Positions 8,377 to 16,914 of a stretch of DNA of 36,227 nucleotides are shown here, piece after piece. The translations under genes were made by a program, and so were the position numbers. The notes below the pieces were generated by a model. That model was not told the DNA's origin. It ran no database searches and saw nothing but the letters and a program-made list of their open reading frames with translations. This DNA is from Candidatus Heimdallarchaeota archaeon. Its GTDB lineage: Archaea; Asgardarchaeota; Heimdallarchaeia; Heimdallarchaeales; Heimdallarchaeaceae. The stretch spans positions 1 to 36,227 of the forward strand of contig JAGLXK010000601.1 of NCBI GenBank assembly GCA_023132955.1, given 5' to 3'. Within the stretch, counting starts at the first letter, position 1. The number at the start of each line of letters is the position of its first letter.

Positions 8377-9594
8377 ATGAGAAAGATCTTCACACTTTGT
8401 CTAGTTTTTATTATGCTTTTAACGTCTGTTAGCATGGAATCCAAAGCTTTGAATCATGCTGTTGAAGATTATTCCTTAGTTATTTATACCTATGATTCTC
8501 TTCTTGCTGATCCTGGTTATGATTTCATTTCTGGATTCTCAAACTATAGCGGAATTCTTGAAGAGGATATACAAGTTATACTGTTATCTGATGCAAATTC
8601 AATAGTTACTCAAGCTGCTCTGGAAAAGGATAATCCTGTAGCAGATGTTTTGATTGGGATAGATAATGTTCTAATATATACTGCAAAAGAAGAAGAGATT
8701 CTCCAACCTTATGATTCACCAGCACTGTCAAACATATCTCAAATTATTATAGATAATCTTGATTCTGAGAAATATGTCTTGCCTTATGATATGGGCATAA
8801 TAGCCTTATGGCATTCAATAAACAGAATTAATACAACAACTAATCCAGAGTTAGCTGATCTGACATTAGAAGATATATTAGATTATGATTTGGATAAGAA
8901 ACTGGTTGTTCAGAATCCTAATTTTAGTTCACCCGGACTTGGTTTTTTACTATGGACAATAGCTGTATATGGGGATTCTAATATAGGTTTTGAAGGATTA
9001 TTAGGTCAAAATTGGAGAGATTGGTGGAAAGAGGCTAAAAAGGACCTTAGAATAGTTTCAAGCTGGGGAGATGCATTTAGTATTTATTATACCGAAGAGG
9101 AAAATCGGCCAATGATGGTATCATATGGAACTAGTCCAGCTTATGATGTTTGTCACCCCATCTATGGTGTGGGTGAAGGTAACCCCCCACCTTCAGCAGC
9201 AATACTTTCTCATGAACAGAATCTTGAAAATGCTTGGTTACAAATTGAAGGAATAGGATTAGTGAATAATTCACCTCACCCTGATGCTGGTAAACAGTTT
9301 ATTGATTGGTTCTTGAGTAAAGAATTGCAGGATAATATCCCGCTAAATAACTGGATGTATCCAGTTCATGAGAATGCAACAATATCTAGCTGTTTTATAG
9401 ATAATTCAATAAATCCAAATGAAGTTGATATTCTTAATAATCTGATATCTGCAGAACTTTTAAAAGAAAATCTGGAGAGGTGGAAGCGTGATTGGAAGAC
9501 TGAAGTAGCCCCCTTCAGTAATTTCCTGGGAATTGTTCTATCAATATTAACCGCTTCAATTTCTTATGTTATAATTAAAAAACATAGAAACTGA
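8377..9594 (+). CDS. Thiamine-type ABC transporter substrate-binding protein (ThiB/TbpA-like)
   Basis: A 405-residue extracellular binding protein with an N-terminal signal (MRKIFTLCLVFIMLL). Family marks are IYTYDSLL near residue 40, LPYDMGIIALWHS, then NFSSPGLGFLLWTIAVYG and VSYGTSPAYDV, which match TbpA/ThiB proteins that bind thiamine or its phosphates. Instead of a lipobox it has a C-terminal hydrophobic span followed by KKHRN, so it is probably anchored at its C-terminus, as often in archaea. First gene of a tight operon with the permease (15 bp later). Thiamine specificity rests on family resemblance plus the ThiR-like neighbour. Confidence 0.85.
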   Translation: MRKIFTLCLVFIMLLTSVSMESKALNHAVEDYSLVIYTYDSLLADPGYDFISGFSNYSGILEEDIQVILLSDANSIVTQAALEKDNPVADVLIGIDNVLIYTAKEEEILQPYDSPALSNISQIIIDNLDSEKYVLPYDMGIIALWHSINRINTTTNPELADLTLEDILDYDLDKKLVVQNPNFSSPGLGFLLWTIAVYGDSNIGFEGLLGQNWRDWWKEAKKDLRIVSSWGDAFSIYYTEEENRPMMVSYGTSPAYDVCHPIYGVGEGNPPPSAAILSHEQNLENAWLQIEGIGLVNNSPHPDAGKQFIDWFLSKELQDNIPLNNWMYPVHENATISSCFIDNSINPNEVDILNNLISAELLKENLERWKRDWKTEVAPFSNFLGIVLSILTASISYVIIKKHRN

Positions 9595-9609
9595 GAAGGC
9601 GGTAAACAG

Positions 9610-11355
9610 ATGCATAGATTTATTCAAAAGAAAGCTAGAAATTTTGAAGGATTATCAAATAAGTTCATTATTAGCTTGTCAATTATAGCATTAATTTCCT
9701 TTCTTTTAGCCTTCTTTTATATTCCAATAGTTAGAATTTTCCAGACAGCATTAAGTTCAGATTCTGGAAGTGGTTTTAAGGTTTTTTGGGAAACTCTGAG
9801 TGATCCTTTTAATCTAAAATTTCTGGGTTTTACTTTACTCCAAGCGTCTTTATCGACAGTTCTGTGTTTATTAATTGGATTACCTGTTGGCTATTTCTTT
9901 GCCAAATATGAATTCAAGGGAAGAAAACTAATTGTCAATTTGCTCACTATACCTTTCGTTTTACCACCAGTTATTGTATTAATTGGATTTACAGTTACAT
10001 ATGGTCAAGGAGGATGGGTAAATCTGCTCTGGCAGAATATAACGAATTCTAGCAATGTTCTAATCACTATTGACGGAACGGTACAAGGGATAGTTCTCGC
10101 ACATGTTTTTTACAATCTTTCTGTAATTATAAGACTAACAATTCCTGCTTGGCGAAATATAGATAATGAGCAAATTGAAGTTTCATCAACTCTTGGGGTT
10201 GGGAAAGGAAAAACCTTCCAAAAGATAGTTTTTCCACAAATAAAAAATGCAATTATATCCTCATCATTATTAGTATTCATTTATACTTTCAATAGTTTTG
10301 CAATCGTAATGAAGCTAGGAAATTTCAACTTTTATACGCTTGAAGTATTGATTTATGAATCATTTGATCTGTTAAAATTTTCAGAAGGAGCTTCTCTTGC
10401 TGTGATTCAATTAGTTATTAACAGTCTTGTAATAATTCTTTATTTGGTTGTTGAACGTAAGTCAAGAAAAATGGCAGAAGGTAAAGAAAAGGGTCTTAAA
10501 ACAGCAAGACTTTCTTTTAAAGGAAAAGACTGGAAAAGTACAGTTAGTTTATCTCTTGCCATAGTTTTTGTTTTTATTGTGATTCTCTTTTCATTTGCTC
10601 CGATTATAGCTATCATTGTGAAATCATTTATTCCAAAATCTCCTGGTGATTCCCCATTTTGGGGATATTCACAAATTTTTACTCAGCAGAAAATAACTCC
10701 TCTCAATACGAACACGATTAGGCTTTTTGGAAATACCTTACTGTTTGCTACCGTAGCAGCTGTAATAAGCCTGATACTCTCTGTGTTGATAGTATTTGTA
10801 CTTAGAAATAGATATCAAAGTATCAAAAAATACCAAAGATCAATTTCAGAAAGCTTAGTTTCTTATCTCATAATTCTCCCAATGGCAACATCATCGATAA
10901 CTTTGGGTTTAGGACTTTATCTTAATTTTAGCGGATTGAGCTCATATTATAATTCCGTCTGGATTTTCATAATAATGTCTCATGTTCTGATCAGCATACC
11001 GTTCGTAACGAGATCAATTTTAGTTGCATATAATCGAATTGATGTTGAATTATTGAATGTTGCTTCATCATTAGGAGCTTCTAGAGTGATGGTTTTTAGA
11101 AAAATAGAGTTTCCACTGATAAAAAGAGGAATTATTGTAGGAGGAATTTTTTCTTTTGCGATTAGTTTAGGAGAATTTGGTGCCACTTATCTTCTAGCAA
11201 GAGCTAATTATGAAACATTATCAATAGGTATATACAATCTTTTAGGTTCTCAAACACTACAAATTTCAACTGCAATGGCAAGTGTTCTAGTATTGATTAC
11301 AGCTTTATGTTTCTATTTGATAAACAAATTTGGAGATATTGAATTGAAGGTGTAG
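9610..11355 (+). CDS. Thiamine-type ABC transporter permease, two-domain (ThiP-like)
   Basis: A 581-residue protein carrying two fused permease halves, each about six spans, as in ThiP and iron FbpB permeases. Each half has an EAA loop contacting the ATPase: one around SSTLGVGKGKTFQKIVFPQI and one around ASSLGASRVMVFRKIEFPLI. A charged linker (RKSRKMAEGKEKG) joins the halves. Its stop is 2 bp from the ATPase start. Sequence alone would not separate thiamine from iron or molybdate systems; the operon context favours thiamine. Confidence 0.85.
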   Translation: MHRFIQKKARNFEGLSNKFIISLSIIALISFLLAFFYIPIVRIFQTALSSDSGSGFKVFWETLSDPFNLKFLGFTLLQASLSTVLCLLIGLPVGYFFAKYEFKGRKLIVNLLTIPFVLPPVIVLIGFTVTYGQGGWVNLLWQNITNSSNVLITIDGTVQGIVLAHVFYNLSVIIRLTIPAWRNIDNEQIEVSSTLGVGKGKTFQKIVFPQIKNAIISSSLLVFIYTFNSFAIVMKLGNFNFYTLEVLIYESFDLLKFSEGASLAVIQLVINSLVIILYLVVERKSRKMAEGKEKGLKTARLSFKGKDWKSTVSLSLAIVFVFIVILFSFAPIIAIIVKSFIPKSPGDSPFWGYSQIFTQQKITPLNTNTIRLFGNTLLFATVAAVISLILSVLIVFVLRNRYQSIKKYQRSISESLVSYLIILPMATSSITLGLGLYLNFSGLSSYYNSVWIFIIMSHVLISIPFVTRSILVAYNRIDVELLNVASSLGASRVMVFRKIEFPLIKRGIIVGGIFSFAISLGEFGATYLLARANYETLSIGIYNLLGSQTLQISTAMASVLVLITALCFYLINKFGDIELKV

Positions 11356-11357
11356 AG

Positions 11358-12428
11358 ATGGTTAATGTAAAAATAAATAATTTATCTATGAAATACGAAA
11401 AAAAACTAATAATCGAAAATTTTGAACTCGAAATTCTAGATGGAGAATTATTGGTTCTTCTAGGAGCAAGCGGTTGTGGTAAAACGAGTTTATTGAAGAT
11501 TATTGCAGGTATAATAGATCCAGAAGAAGGAACAGTTATTTTTGATAAAGAAGATATCACAAAATATACACCTCAAAAGAGAAAAGTAGGGTATGTTCCC
11601 CAAGCGCAAGTTCTTTTTCCACATATGAAGGTTGAGCAGAATATCTCCTTTGGTTTAGAAGCTCATAAATTGTCTAAAGAAGAGATAAAAGAGAGAATCA
11701 AATGGATCGCAGAGATCACACAAATTCAAGATTTATTGAACAGATTTCCAAGTGAAATTAGTGGAGGACAAAAACAAAGGGTAGCTTTAGCCCGAGCATT
11801 AGCTATTAAACCAAGTTTATTGCTTCTTGATGAACCATTATCAAGTATTGATGCTTCTGGTAGAGAATCCCTAGCTTTAACGATAAGAAGAATACAAAAG
11901 GAGACAGGGATTACAACACTCTATGTTACTCATAATCAGGAAGAGAGTAGATTAATCAGCGATAGAGTGGCTCTAATGTATGACGGAAAGATTCAACAAA
12001 TAGGAAGTGTAATAGAGGTAGATAGAACTCCTAGAAATTATCTAATAGCCAAGATTATGGGCTCTTCAAATGTTTGGCCAGTAGAGTTTCTAGAAACTAA
12101 AAATGGTAATTCCTTGGTTTCAACTCCTGTTGGTTTAATCACCCTTCCTTATGAAATTAAAAGAAAAATAACTGGAATAAGAATCCCTCCTTCTTCTTTT
12201 AAAATTGTATATGATCTTTCTGAAGATGACAAAGTGATAGAATTTATTGGAAGGATTAAATCTATTATAGAAAAGGATGAAGAAAATTTCAGGATTGTAG
12301 TTGATCTTAAGGATGCTCATCTCGAATACTTCAAGGTTGATTGCAAGAAAGAAATGCTTAATATAGAGTCTGCAACAAATAAAGAAATACAACTACATGT
12401 TCTCCCATCTGAGGTTATTCTAATTTGA
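11358..12428 (+). CDS. ABC transporter ATPase of the thiamine-type importer (ThiQ/PotA-like)
   Basis: A 356-residue cytoplasmic ATPase. Walker A is LLGASGCGKTS, the signature is SGGQKQRVALARA, Walker B is LLLLDEPLSS, with the switch His in YVTHNQEE. Residues after about 235 form a TOBE-like regulatory extension, making it longer than bacterial ThiQ and closer to the PotA/FbpC/WtpC type. It powers the double-domain permease just upstream. Its stop codon overlaps the TTG start of the kinase gene, indicating translational coupling. Confidence 0.9.
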   Translation: MVNVKINNLSMKYEKKLIIENFELEILDGELLVLLGASGCGKTSLLKIIAGIIDPEEGTVIFDKEDITKYTPQKRKVGYVPQAQVLFPHMKVEQNISFGLEAHKLSKEEIKERIKWIAEITQIQDLLNRFPSEISGGQKQRVALARALAIKPSLLLLDEPLSSIDASGRESLALTIRRIQKETGITTLYVTHNQEESRLISDRVALMYDGKIQQIGSVIEVDRTPRNYLIAKIMGSSNVWPVEFLETKNGNSLVSTPVGLITLPYEIKRKITGIRIPPSSFKIVYDLSEDDKVIEFIGRIKSIIEKDEENFRIVVDLKDAHLEYFKVDCKKEMLNIESATNKEIQLHVLPSEVILI

Positions 12429-13240
12429 TTTCTGAAAATCTGAAAACTGATATAGAAATAGCAATCATTGAACAGTTTAAGAATTATCAACAGTTCAGCT
12501 GGCAACCTATTGAAAAAGGTTATACGAATGAAAAATATCTGATTTCAGGGAATGAACAAGAGCCTTTAGCTGTCTGCAAAATATTCTCTAAAAATGATAT
12601 TTACCAGTCTGAATCAAGATTTGAACGAGAAAAGCACGCCCTAGAACTATTTGGTGGTGACATTGCTCCAAAGATAATCTGGGAGAATAAATCTGGGATT
12701 TTAGTTTGTGAATATTTATTGGGACAGGAGCTTCACTTAGTCGACTATAACCTAATAGATCCTTCTGAAATAACTAGTGTTATTGAGAAAATTCACCAAA
12801 AATCAAAAGAAAAAAGGAATGCAATTAAAGAAGATGTAATAGAATATTACACAAAAATTGCTAAACTTTTTGAGTCTTCAAAAGATAACTATCCTCCAAA
12901 GCTAGTTGAAAAACTGAAGAAGTTAACCAATCAACAAGTAGAGATTTTAGATGAGTACTCTGAACATTTAACTCACGTTCATGGAGATCTAATACCTCCT
13001 AATTTCATTGTAAATGAAGGCAAAATCAAACTTCTAGATTGGGAATTTTCAAGACCGGAGCTCACATTTTTTGATTTTCAGTATTTCAATTATTATGCTA
13101 AAGCACATGATATCCCAGTTAGGTTGAATACTAAATTTGAGATTAAAAACTTCTATTCTGATATTGTTGATGTTCTTGAACGACTTTGGCGACATGGGTA
13201 TTTAAAGAAGCATAAAAGTACCTTCTATCACATTGATTAA
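12425..13240 (+). CDS. APH-fold small-molecule kinase, probable thiamine kinase
   Basis: A 271-residue kinase of the aminoglycoside/choline phosphotransferase fold: a glycine-containing ATP loop with GYTNEKYLI, the catalytic HGDLIPPNFIV (His-Gly-Asp and Asn) and the metal-binding LLDWEFSRPE. It starts at TTG 12425, overlapping the ATPase stop by 4 bp (TTGA), so it belongs to the importer operon. A kinase made with a thiamine importer most simply phosphorylates incoming thiamine to the monophosphate, the ThiK reaction, trapping it in the cell. Choline or ethanolamine kinases share these motifs, so specificity is inference. Confidence 0.78.
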   Translation: MISENLKTDIEIAIIEQFKNYQQFSWQPIEKGYTNEKYLISGNEQEPLAVCKIFSKNDIYQSESRFEREKHALELFGGDIAPKIIWENKSGILVCEYLLGQELHLVDYNLIDPSEITSVIEKIHQKSKEKRNAIKEDVIEYYTKIAKLFESSKDNYPPKLVEKLKKLTNQQVEILDEYSEHLTHVHGDLIPPNFIVNEGKIKLLDWEFSRPELTFFDFQYFNYYAKAHDIPVRLNTKFEIKNFYSDIVDVLERLWRHGYLKKHKSTFYHID

Positions 13241-13330
13241 CACTAAATCAGCAAATAATAGTGTCTGTAAAGTACTAAGAAGTTGAAGTAGTTTCTGATT
13301 TTATAGGAAATATGTTGTATTTTAGAATAA

Positions 13331-13338
13331 TATATAAA
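13331..13338 (+). promoter_or_regulatory. TATA box of the 13387 gene
   Basis: TATATAAA, followed by GAGAGG at 13375-13380 just before the ATG at 13387. Transcription from this box would start near 13360, downstream of the earlier possible starts at 13312 and 13351, so it decides in favour of 13387. Confidence 0.5.
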
Positions 13339-13386
13339 CAAGGAAATCCTATGTATACAATATTATATCCACTTGAGAGGATTATT

Positions 13387-13950
13387 ATGAGTGATGAAGA
13401 TAGACCAAATAAGCTGGTTTTTCAATTTGATACAAATGATATTCTTGCTATTGTTGGGAAATGGTTTGAATCTAAGATGATTCATTATAGTGATGAGATG
13501 TTCAGCGATTACTATGAACAAGTCAAGCGAAAACTTCTGACAAGTGAAAGCTTCAATGACTATCTCTTACTTAGGGTAAATGAGCTAATATTCAAAATGT
13601 TGGGAGACTACCATGGGAAGAAAAAAGAGACTTACAAAGATGTAGCAGAGGAAGAAGATGAACTGGTCCCTCAATGGTTCTTGACAGAAAGATATAATGA
13701 AATTCAAGAAATGTTTTCATCAAAATTCTTCAAACATTCATTTACAGAAGTCGACATCGAGTATGATAGTGCGATGAAAATATTCAATGCAACCCTTCAT
13801 TTAGAGAAGGAAATTGATAGTAGTAGCTATGAAATTCTTTTGAACGATGTTCGTTCATATCTAAAAAATAGAATAACCTTATTGAATTTCAATCATGGAA
13901 AAGTTCTAGGTCCTAATATTCTAGAGATTACTTTTGGAATTGATTGGTAA
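13387..13950 (+). CDS. Uncharacterized protein, 187 residues
   Basis: Start chosen at MSDEDRPNK because the TATA box at 13331 and the GAGAGG ribosome site both point to it. The protein is hydrophilic, mixed helix and strand, without signal, membrane span or cysteine pairs. Segments LVFQFDTNDILAIVGKWFESKM near the start and a C-terminal strand-rich LGPNILEITFGIDW are its most distinctive parts, with an acidic KDVAEEEDELV loop midway. I do not recognise the family. It follows the thiamine operon by 146 bp but has its own promoter, and ends 5 bp from the convergent exporter gene. Confidence 0.6.
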   Translation: MSDEDRPNKLVFQFDTNDILAIVGKWFESKMIHYSDEMFSDYYEQVKRKLLTSESFNDYLLLRVNELIFKMLGDYHGKKKETYKDVAEEEDELVPQWFLTERYNEIQEMFSSKFFKHSFTEVDIEYDSAMKIFNATLHLEKEIDSSSYEILLNDVRSYLKNRITLLNFNHGKVLGPNILEITFGIDW

Positions 13951-13955
13951 TTTAG

Positions 13956-15017
13956 CTACGTTTCCATGAAGTTATTAGGTTTTTTTTCCGTTTCTTTAGC
14001 GTTGATGAATGATAATGTTGATACTGTGACTAGTAAAATAATAGCTCCTGCACCTTGGAACCAATTAAGAGTTGCTCCTAGGAAGATAAAATTTACTAAA
14101 ATAGCCAACAAAGGAAAAGCTAATTCTGCTAAACCAGCAATAGTTGCTTTTGATCTTCTAAGACCGTAATAATATAAGGCTAAAGGTAATATTCCTCCAG
14201 TAAATATAGTTGAGAAAAGGATACATACAATCATAGGCCATTGCCAACTCCAGGGTCCAAAAACACTTACAGATTGACCGAGCATGCTATAGTAATCTTT
14301 GTTATAAGTAAACAAAGCTATATTGAAGACTAGTAGAAATAGAAATCCTCCGACATAACGGAGCAAGGTCAGATCCCAATAATCTACTTTCTTTGTCAAG
14401 ATTCTACCAAAAACTGTTGAACCTCCCCAAAGGGTTGCTGCTATTAAGGAACACAAAATAGCTATTAGGCCAGTATAATCGAAGGTTTGTGTACTTTTTA
14501 TTATATCTGGAGTTACAATTAGTCCTATTCCAACTAAAGATAAAACTAAAGCTCCCCAAAACCATTTGGTTGGTCTTTCTTTAAGTATAAAATATGCAAA
14601 AATAAAAGTAATCAATGGTTGAGCCTTTTGTAACAAAATAGCTATTGTAGGATTGCCTAAAGCGAATGAAATTAAGAAGAAAAACAAACCAAGTGCTGAT
14701 CCTCCAACTGAGATGAAAATAACAGAAAACCATTCAAGCTTAGTAAAACTCTTTATAGTTTCTTTCAGCTTCCCAAATCCACGTGTGAAGAGTAATATTG
14801 GAAACAAAATAAATAATCCCAAGAAATGCTCTATAAGTGTTACAAATGATGACATTCTTGGGAAAGCCATGGTCCCTTTTATTCCTGTAGTTCCGAGGAA
14901 AGGAGCTCTAAAGAGAACAGGATATCTTACTGGTGCATCAAAAGCTCTAGCTGCATTAGCTAAAGATACCATCGCTGGTCCAAATTTTTTTAATACTGGT
15001 TCATCAGTTTTTGACAT
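13956..15017 (-). CDS. DMT-superfamily (EamA) transporter
   Basis: About 353 residues with ten predicted spans in two EamA repeats. The first repeat ends ALGNPTIAILLQKAQPLITFIFAYFILKERPT, and the second contains LALYYYGLRRSKATIAGLAELAFPLLAILVNFIFLG; these are the paired family signatures. Members export amino acids, metabolites or nucleotide sugars; the substrate is unknown. The start at ATG 15017 is preferred over the TTG at 15032 because a TATA box (15046-15052) lies about 32 bp before it. The N-terminal 65 residues, with many Arg and Pro, form an unusually long cytosolic lead before the first span. Confidence 0.88.
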   Translation of the reverse strand: MSKTDEPVLKKFGPAMVSLANAARAFDAPVRYPVLFRAPFLGTTGIKGTMAFPRMSSFVTLIEHFLGLFILFPILLFTRGFGKLKETIKSFTKLEWFSVIFISVGGSALGLFFFLISFALGNPTIAILLQKAQPLITFIFAYFILKERPTKWFWGALVLSLVGIGLIVTPDIIKSTQTFDYTGLIAILCSLIAATLWGGSTVFGRILTKKVDYWDLTLLRYVGGFLFLLVFNIALFTYNKDYYSMLGQSVSVFGPWSWQWPMIVCILFSTIFTGGILPLALYYYGLRRSKATIAGLAELAFPLLAILVNFIFLGATLNWFQGAGAIILLVTVSTLSFINAKETEKKPNNFMET

Positions 15018-15045
15018 TCGTTTACAGCTCAATTATCAAATAATG

Positions 15046-15052
15046 TATTTAA
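15046..15052 (-). promoter_or_regulatory. TATA box of the EamA transporter gene
   Basis: TTAAATA on the minus strand, centred about 32 bp before the ATG at 15017, giving a nearly leaderless transcript. Confidence 0.45.
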
Positions 15053-15125
15053 GACAAAAAAAGAAACTAGCATCTCATTTTTAAGTTTTGTTTTCCATAT
15101 ATGAGTAGTGAAACCTTGTTTGCTT

Positions 15126-16850
15126 TTATTGAACTATGATTTTCTCATATATTTCCTGATACATAAAAGCTAATGATTCTGTTGTTAGTTCCTTTTCAAA
15201 CATTCTTCGCATCCTATTTTCAGGTTTTCTTCTTTTGATTAGTTTGACAATTCTAACATAGAGAGATTTCCAAAATGGCCAAAGAGTAACAAGTTTAATC
15301 AAGAATAATAGGAATTTAATAAAATATTTACCAAATGCTAGAAAGAATTTCTTGAAACTAAAATCCAGATCTTCTTTGAAACTAAATTCTTTACCTTTTT
15401 GTTTTACTGACTGATATGTTTCTATTAAATTCTCTTTAATTTCAGAATACCTTTTTCCGATGTATTTATGAATCTGAATGGTACCTTTAGAGAAAATAGT
15501 TTTTACCAAAGTAAAAAGCAAGTGTTTAATGTATAGTAAAACAGCTAGAATAATAAGTAGAAAAGGCATTAAAATGGCAAATATAGACACTCCAATAGCT
15601 TTTAAGATAACAACAAATTTTGGCAGAGGTCTGTAGATATCTTCAAGATATTGTTCAGCTCCAAGAGCTAAGGAAATGGCAAGTTTATTGGATTCTATAT
15701 CTGCCATAATTTGATTATATTTTTCTTCTTGCTGCTCAATTCCTTTTAATGCTCCTGTTATAAGAATTGATTTAATAGTTTCTTCTTTAAGTCCCTCTTT
15801 CTTTCTTTTTCTGTTTAGGGTATAGAATGCTTCTTCAGCTTCCTCAACTGTTAACTTATTTCTCATTGCAAATCTTTCTAAAGCTTCATTTCTTCTCCAT
15901 GGGAGAATTGACTCTTCCTTAGCCCAAATTAGTAAAGCGAAGGTTCTGGATGTAGAATCTTTTACTTTCGCTAAATCAAATTCTGTTAAAGGTATATCGA
16001 TTTTCTTGAGAAGTTTTTCAAGCTCTTTTTTTGATCTCTCAGGAACATTTTTAGTATCTAGGGATAACAAACCTTCGACTTTTTCCTTCACTAAATCTAG
16101 CTCTTCTTTAACTTCAAGCTTGAATTCATCAAAAGTTTCACTAGAAATTGGTGGTGAAGCAAGAAAAGAAAAGGAGGATCTTGCTGCATAATAAGGAAGG
16201 GCAAAAATATTTTCTAGATCTTGGTAGATTGAAGCCCATCTGTAAGCTCCCATCTTCAATAGATATTTACTTGAGCTGTGAAAAACAACATAAATAGGTC
16301 CAAATAAGGTTACTACCCAGGAAATTAAGAGCATTAATGTACCTAATAACATAATGCTTACTACGGGAGGTAAATAATTATTAAGATATCCTACCAATCC
16401 TTTTCCCCAGATAATTGTAGGGATTAGAACTAAAATAATAGGCGATATTCCCATGCTCATTGCTTGACCGATAGTTCTACGTAAAGGATAAGCTTTCATA
16501 ACTTTCTGGCCTCTTAATTCAAGTTCATCAAGCTCATTTGCAACTTCGGATATCTCTTTTGATTTCTTGCCTGCCATTATTTCAGATATTGGAAGAGTGA
16601 TTTTTCTCATCATATTGAAGAAAGGAACATATTCTCGTAATGCTTTTGGTATAAAAATATCAAAAATTATCAACGCAAATTTTGCACCAACAGAAATCAA
16701 AGCTATAAAGAAGGCAACAACTGAAAATGAAATCTTTCTGTCTTTAGATTCCTCTTTCACATCCACTTTATCTGCTTCTTTTCCTTTGATAGTTTCTTCT
16801 TGTTCTTCCACACTTTCCTTTGAATCACCCATAATTTCTGAAGAAGCCAT
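15126..16850 (-). CDS. Large membrane protein of unknown family, paralog A
   Basis: A 574-residue protein. An acidic and basic N-terminal 45 residues precede about four hydrophobic spans in the first 200 residues and two to four near the C-terminus, with a long soluble helical middle. Blocks shared with the genes at 16915 and 34798 include PKALREYVP, KAYPLRR, FGPIYVVFH, MGAYRW with LENIFALPYYAARSSFSF, FALLIWAKEE..LPW, ITGALKG and LAISLALGAEQY, plus the C-terminal ELTTES..MYQEIYEK (shared with 16915). I recognise no domain. It lies 64 bp downstream of paralog B in the same direction, with a TATA-like TTTAAAAT about 26 bp before its own ATG. Confidence 0.8.
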   Translation of the reverse strand: MASSEIMGDSKESVEEQEETIKGKEADKVDVKEESKDRKISFSVVAFFIALISVGAKFALIIFDIFIPKALREYVPFFNMMRKITLPISEIMAGKKSKEISEVANELDELELRGQKVMKAYPLRRTIGQAMSMGISPIILVLIPTIIWGKGLVGYLNNYLPPVVSIMLLGTLMLLISWVVTLFGPIYVVFHSSSKYLLKMGAYRWASIYQDLENIFALPYYAARSSFSFLASPPISSETFDEFKLEVKEELDLVKEKVEGLLSLDTKNVPERSKKELEKLLKKIDIPLTEFDLAKVKDSTSRTFALLIWAKEESILPWRRNEALERFAMRNKLTVEEAEEAFYTLNRKRKKEGLKEETIKSILITGALKGIEQQEEKYNQIMADIESNKLAISLALGAEQYLEDIYRPLPKFVVILKAIGVSIFAILMPFLLIILAVLLYIKHLLFTLVKTIFSKGTIQIHKYIGKRYSEIKENLIETYQSVKQKGKEFSFKEDLDFSFKKFFLAFGKYFIKFLLFLIKLVTLWPFWKSLYVRIVKLIKRRKPENRMRRMFEKELTTESLAFMYQEIYEKIIVQ

Positions 16851-16914
16851 TGTTATTACAATAACATATACAAATTTTAAAGTTGTGAAACTATCAATTG
16901 AAAGAAGAATTATT

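Noticed and set aside
14653-15084. 143-residue plus-strand frame opposite the EamA transporter
   Set aside because: Antisense to a well-recognised transporter and low-complexity; composition follows from the opposite strand.
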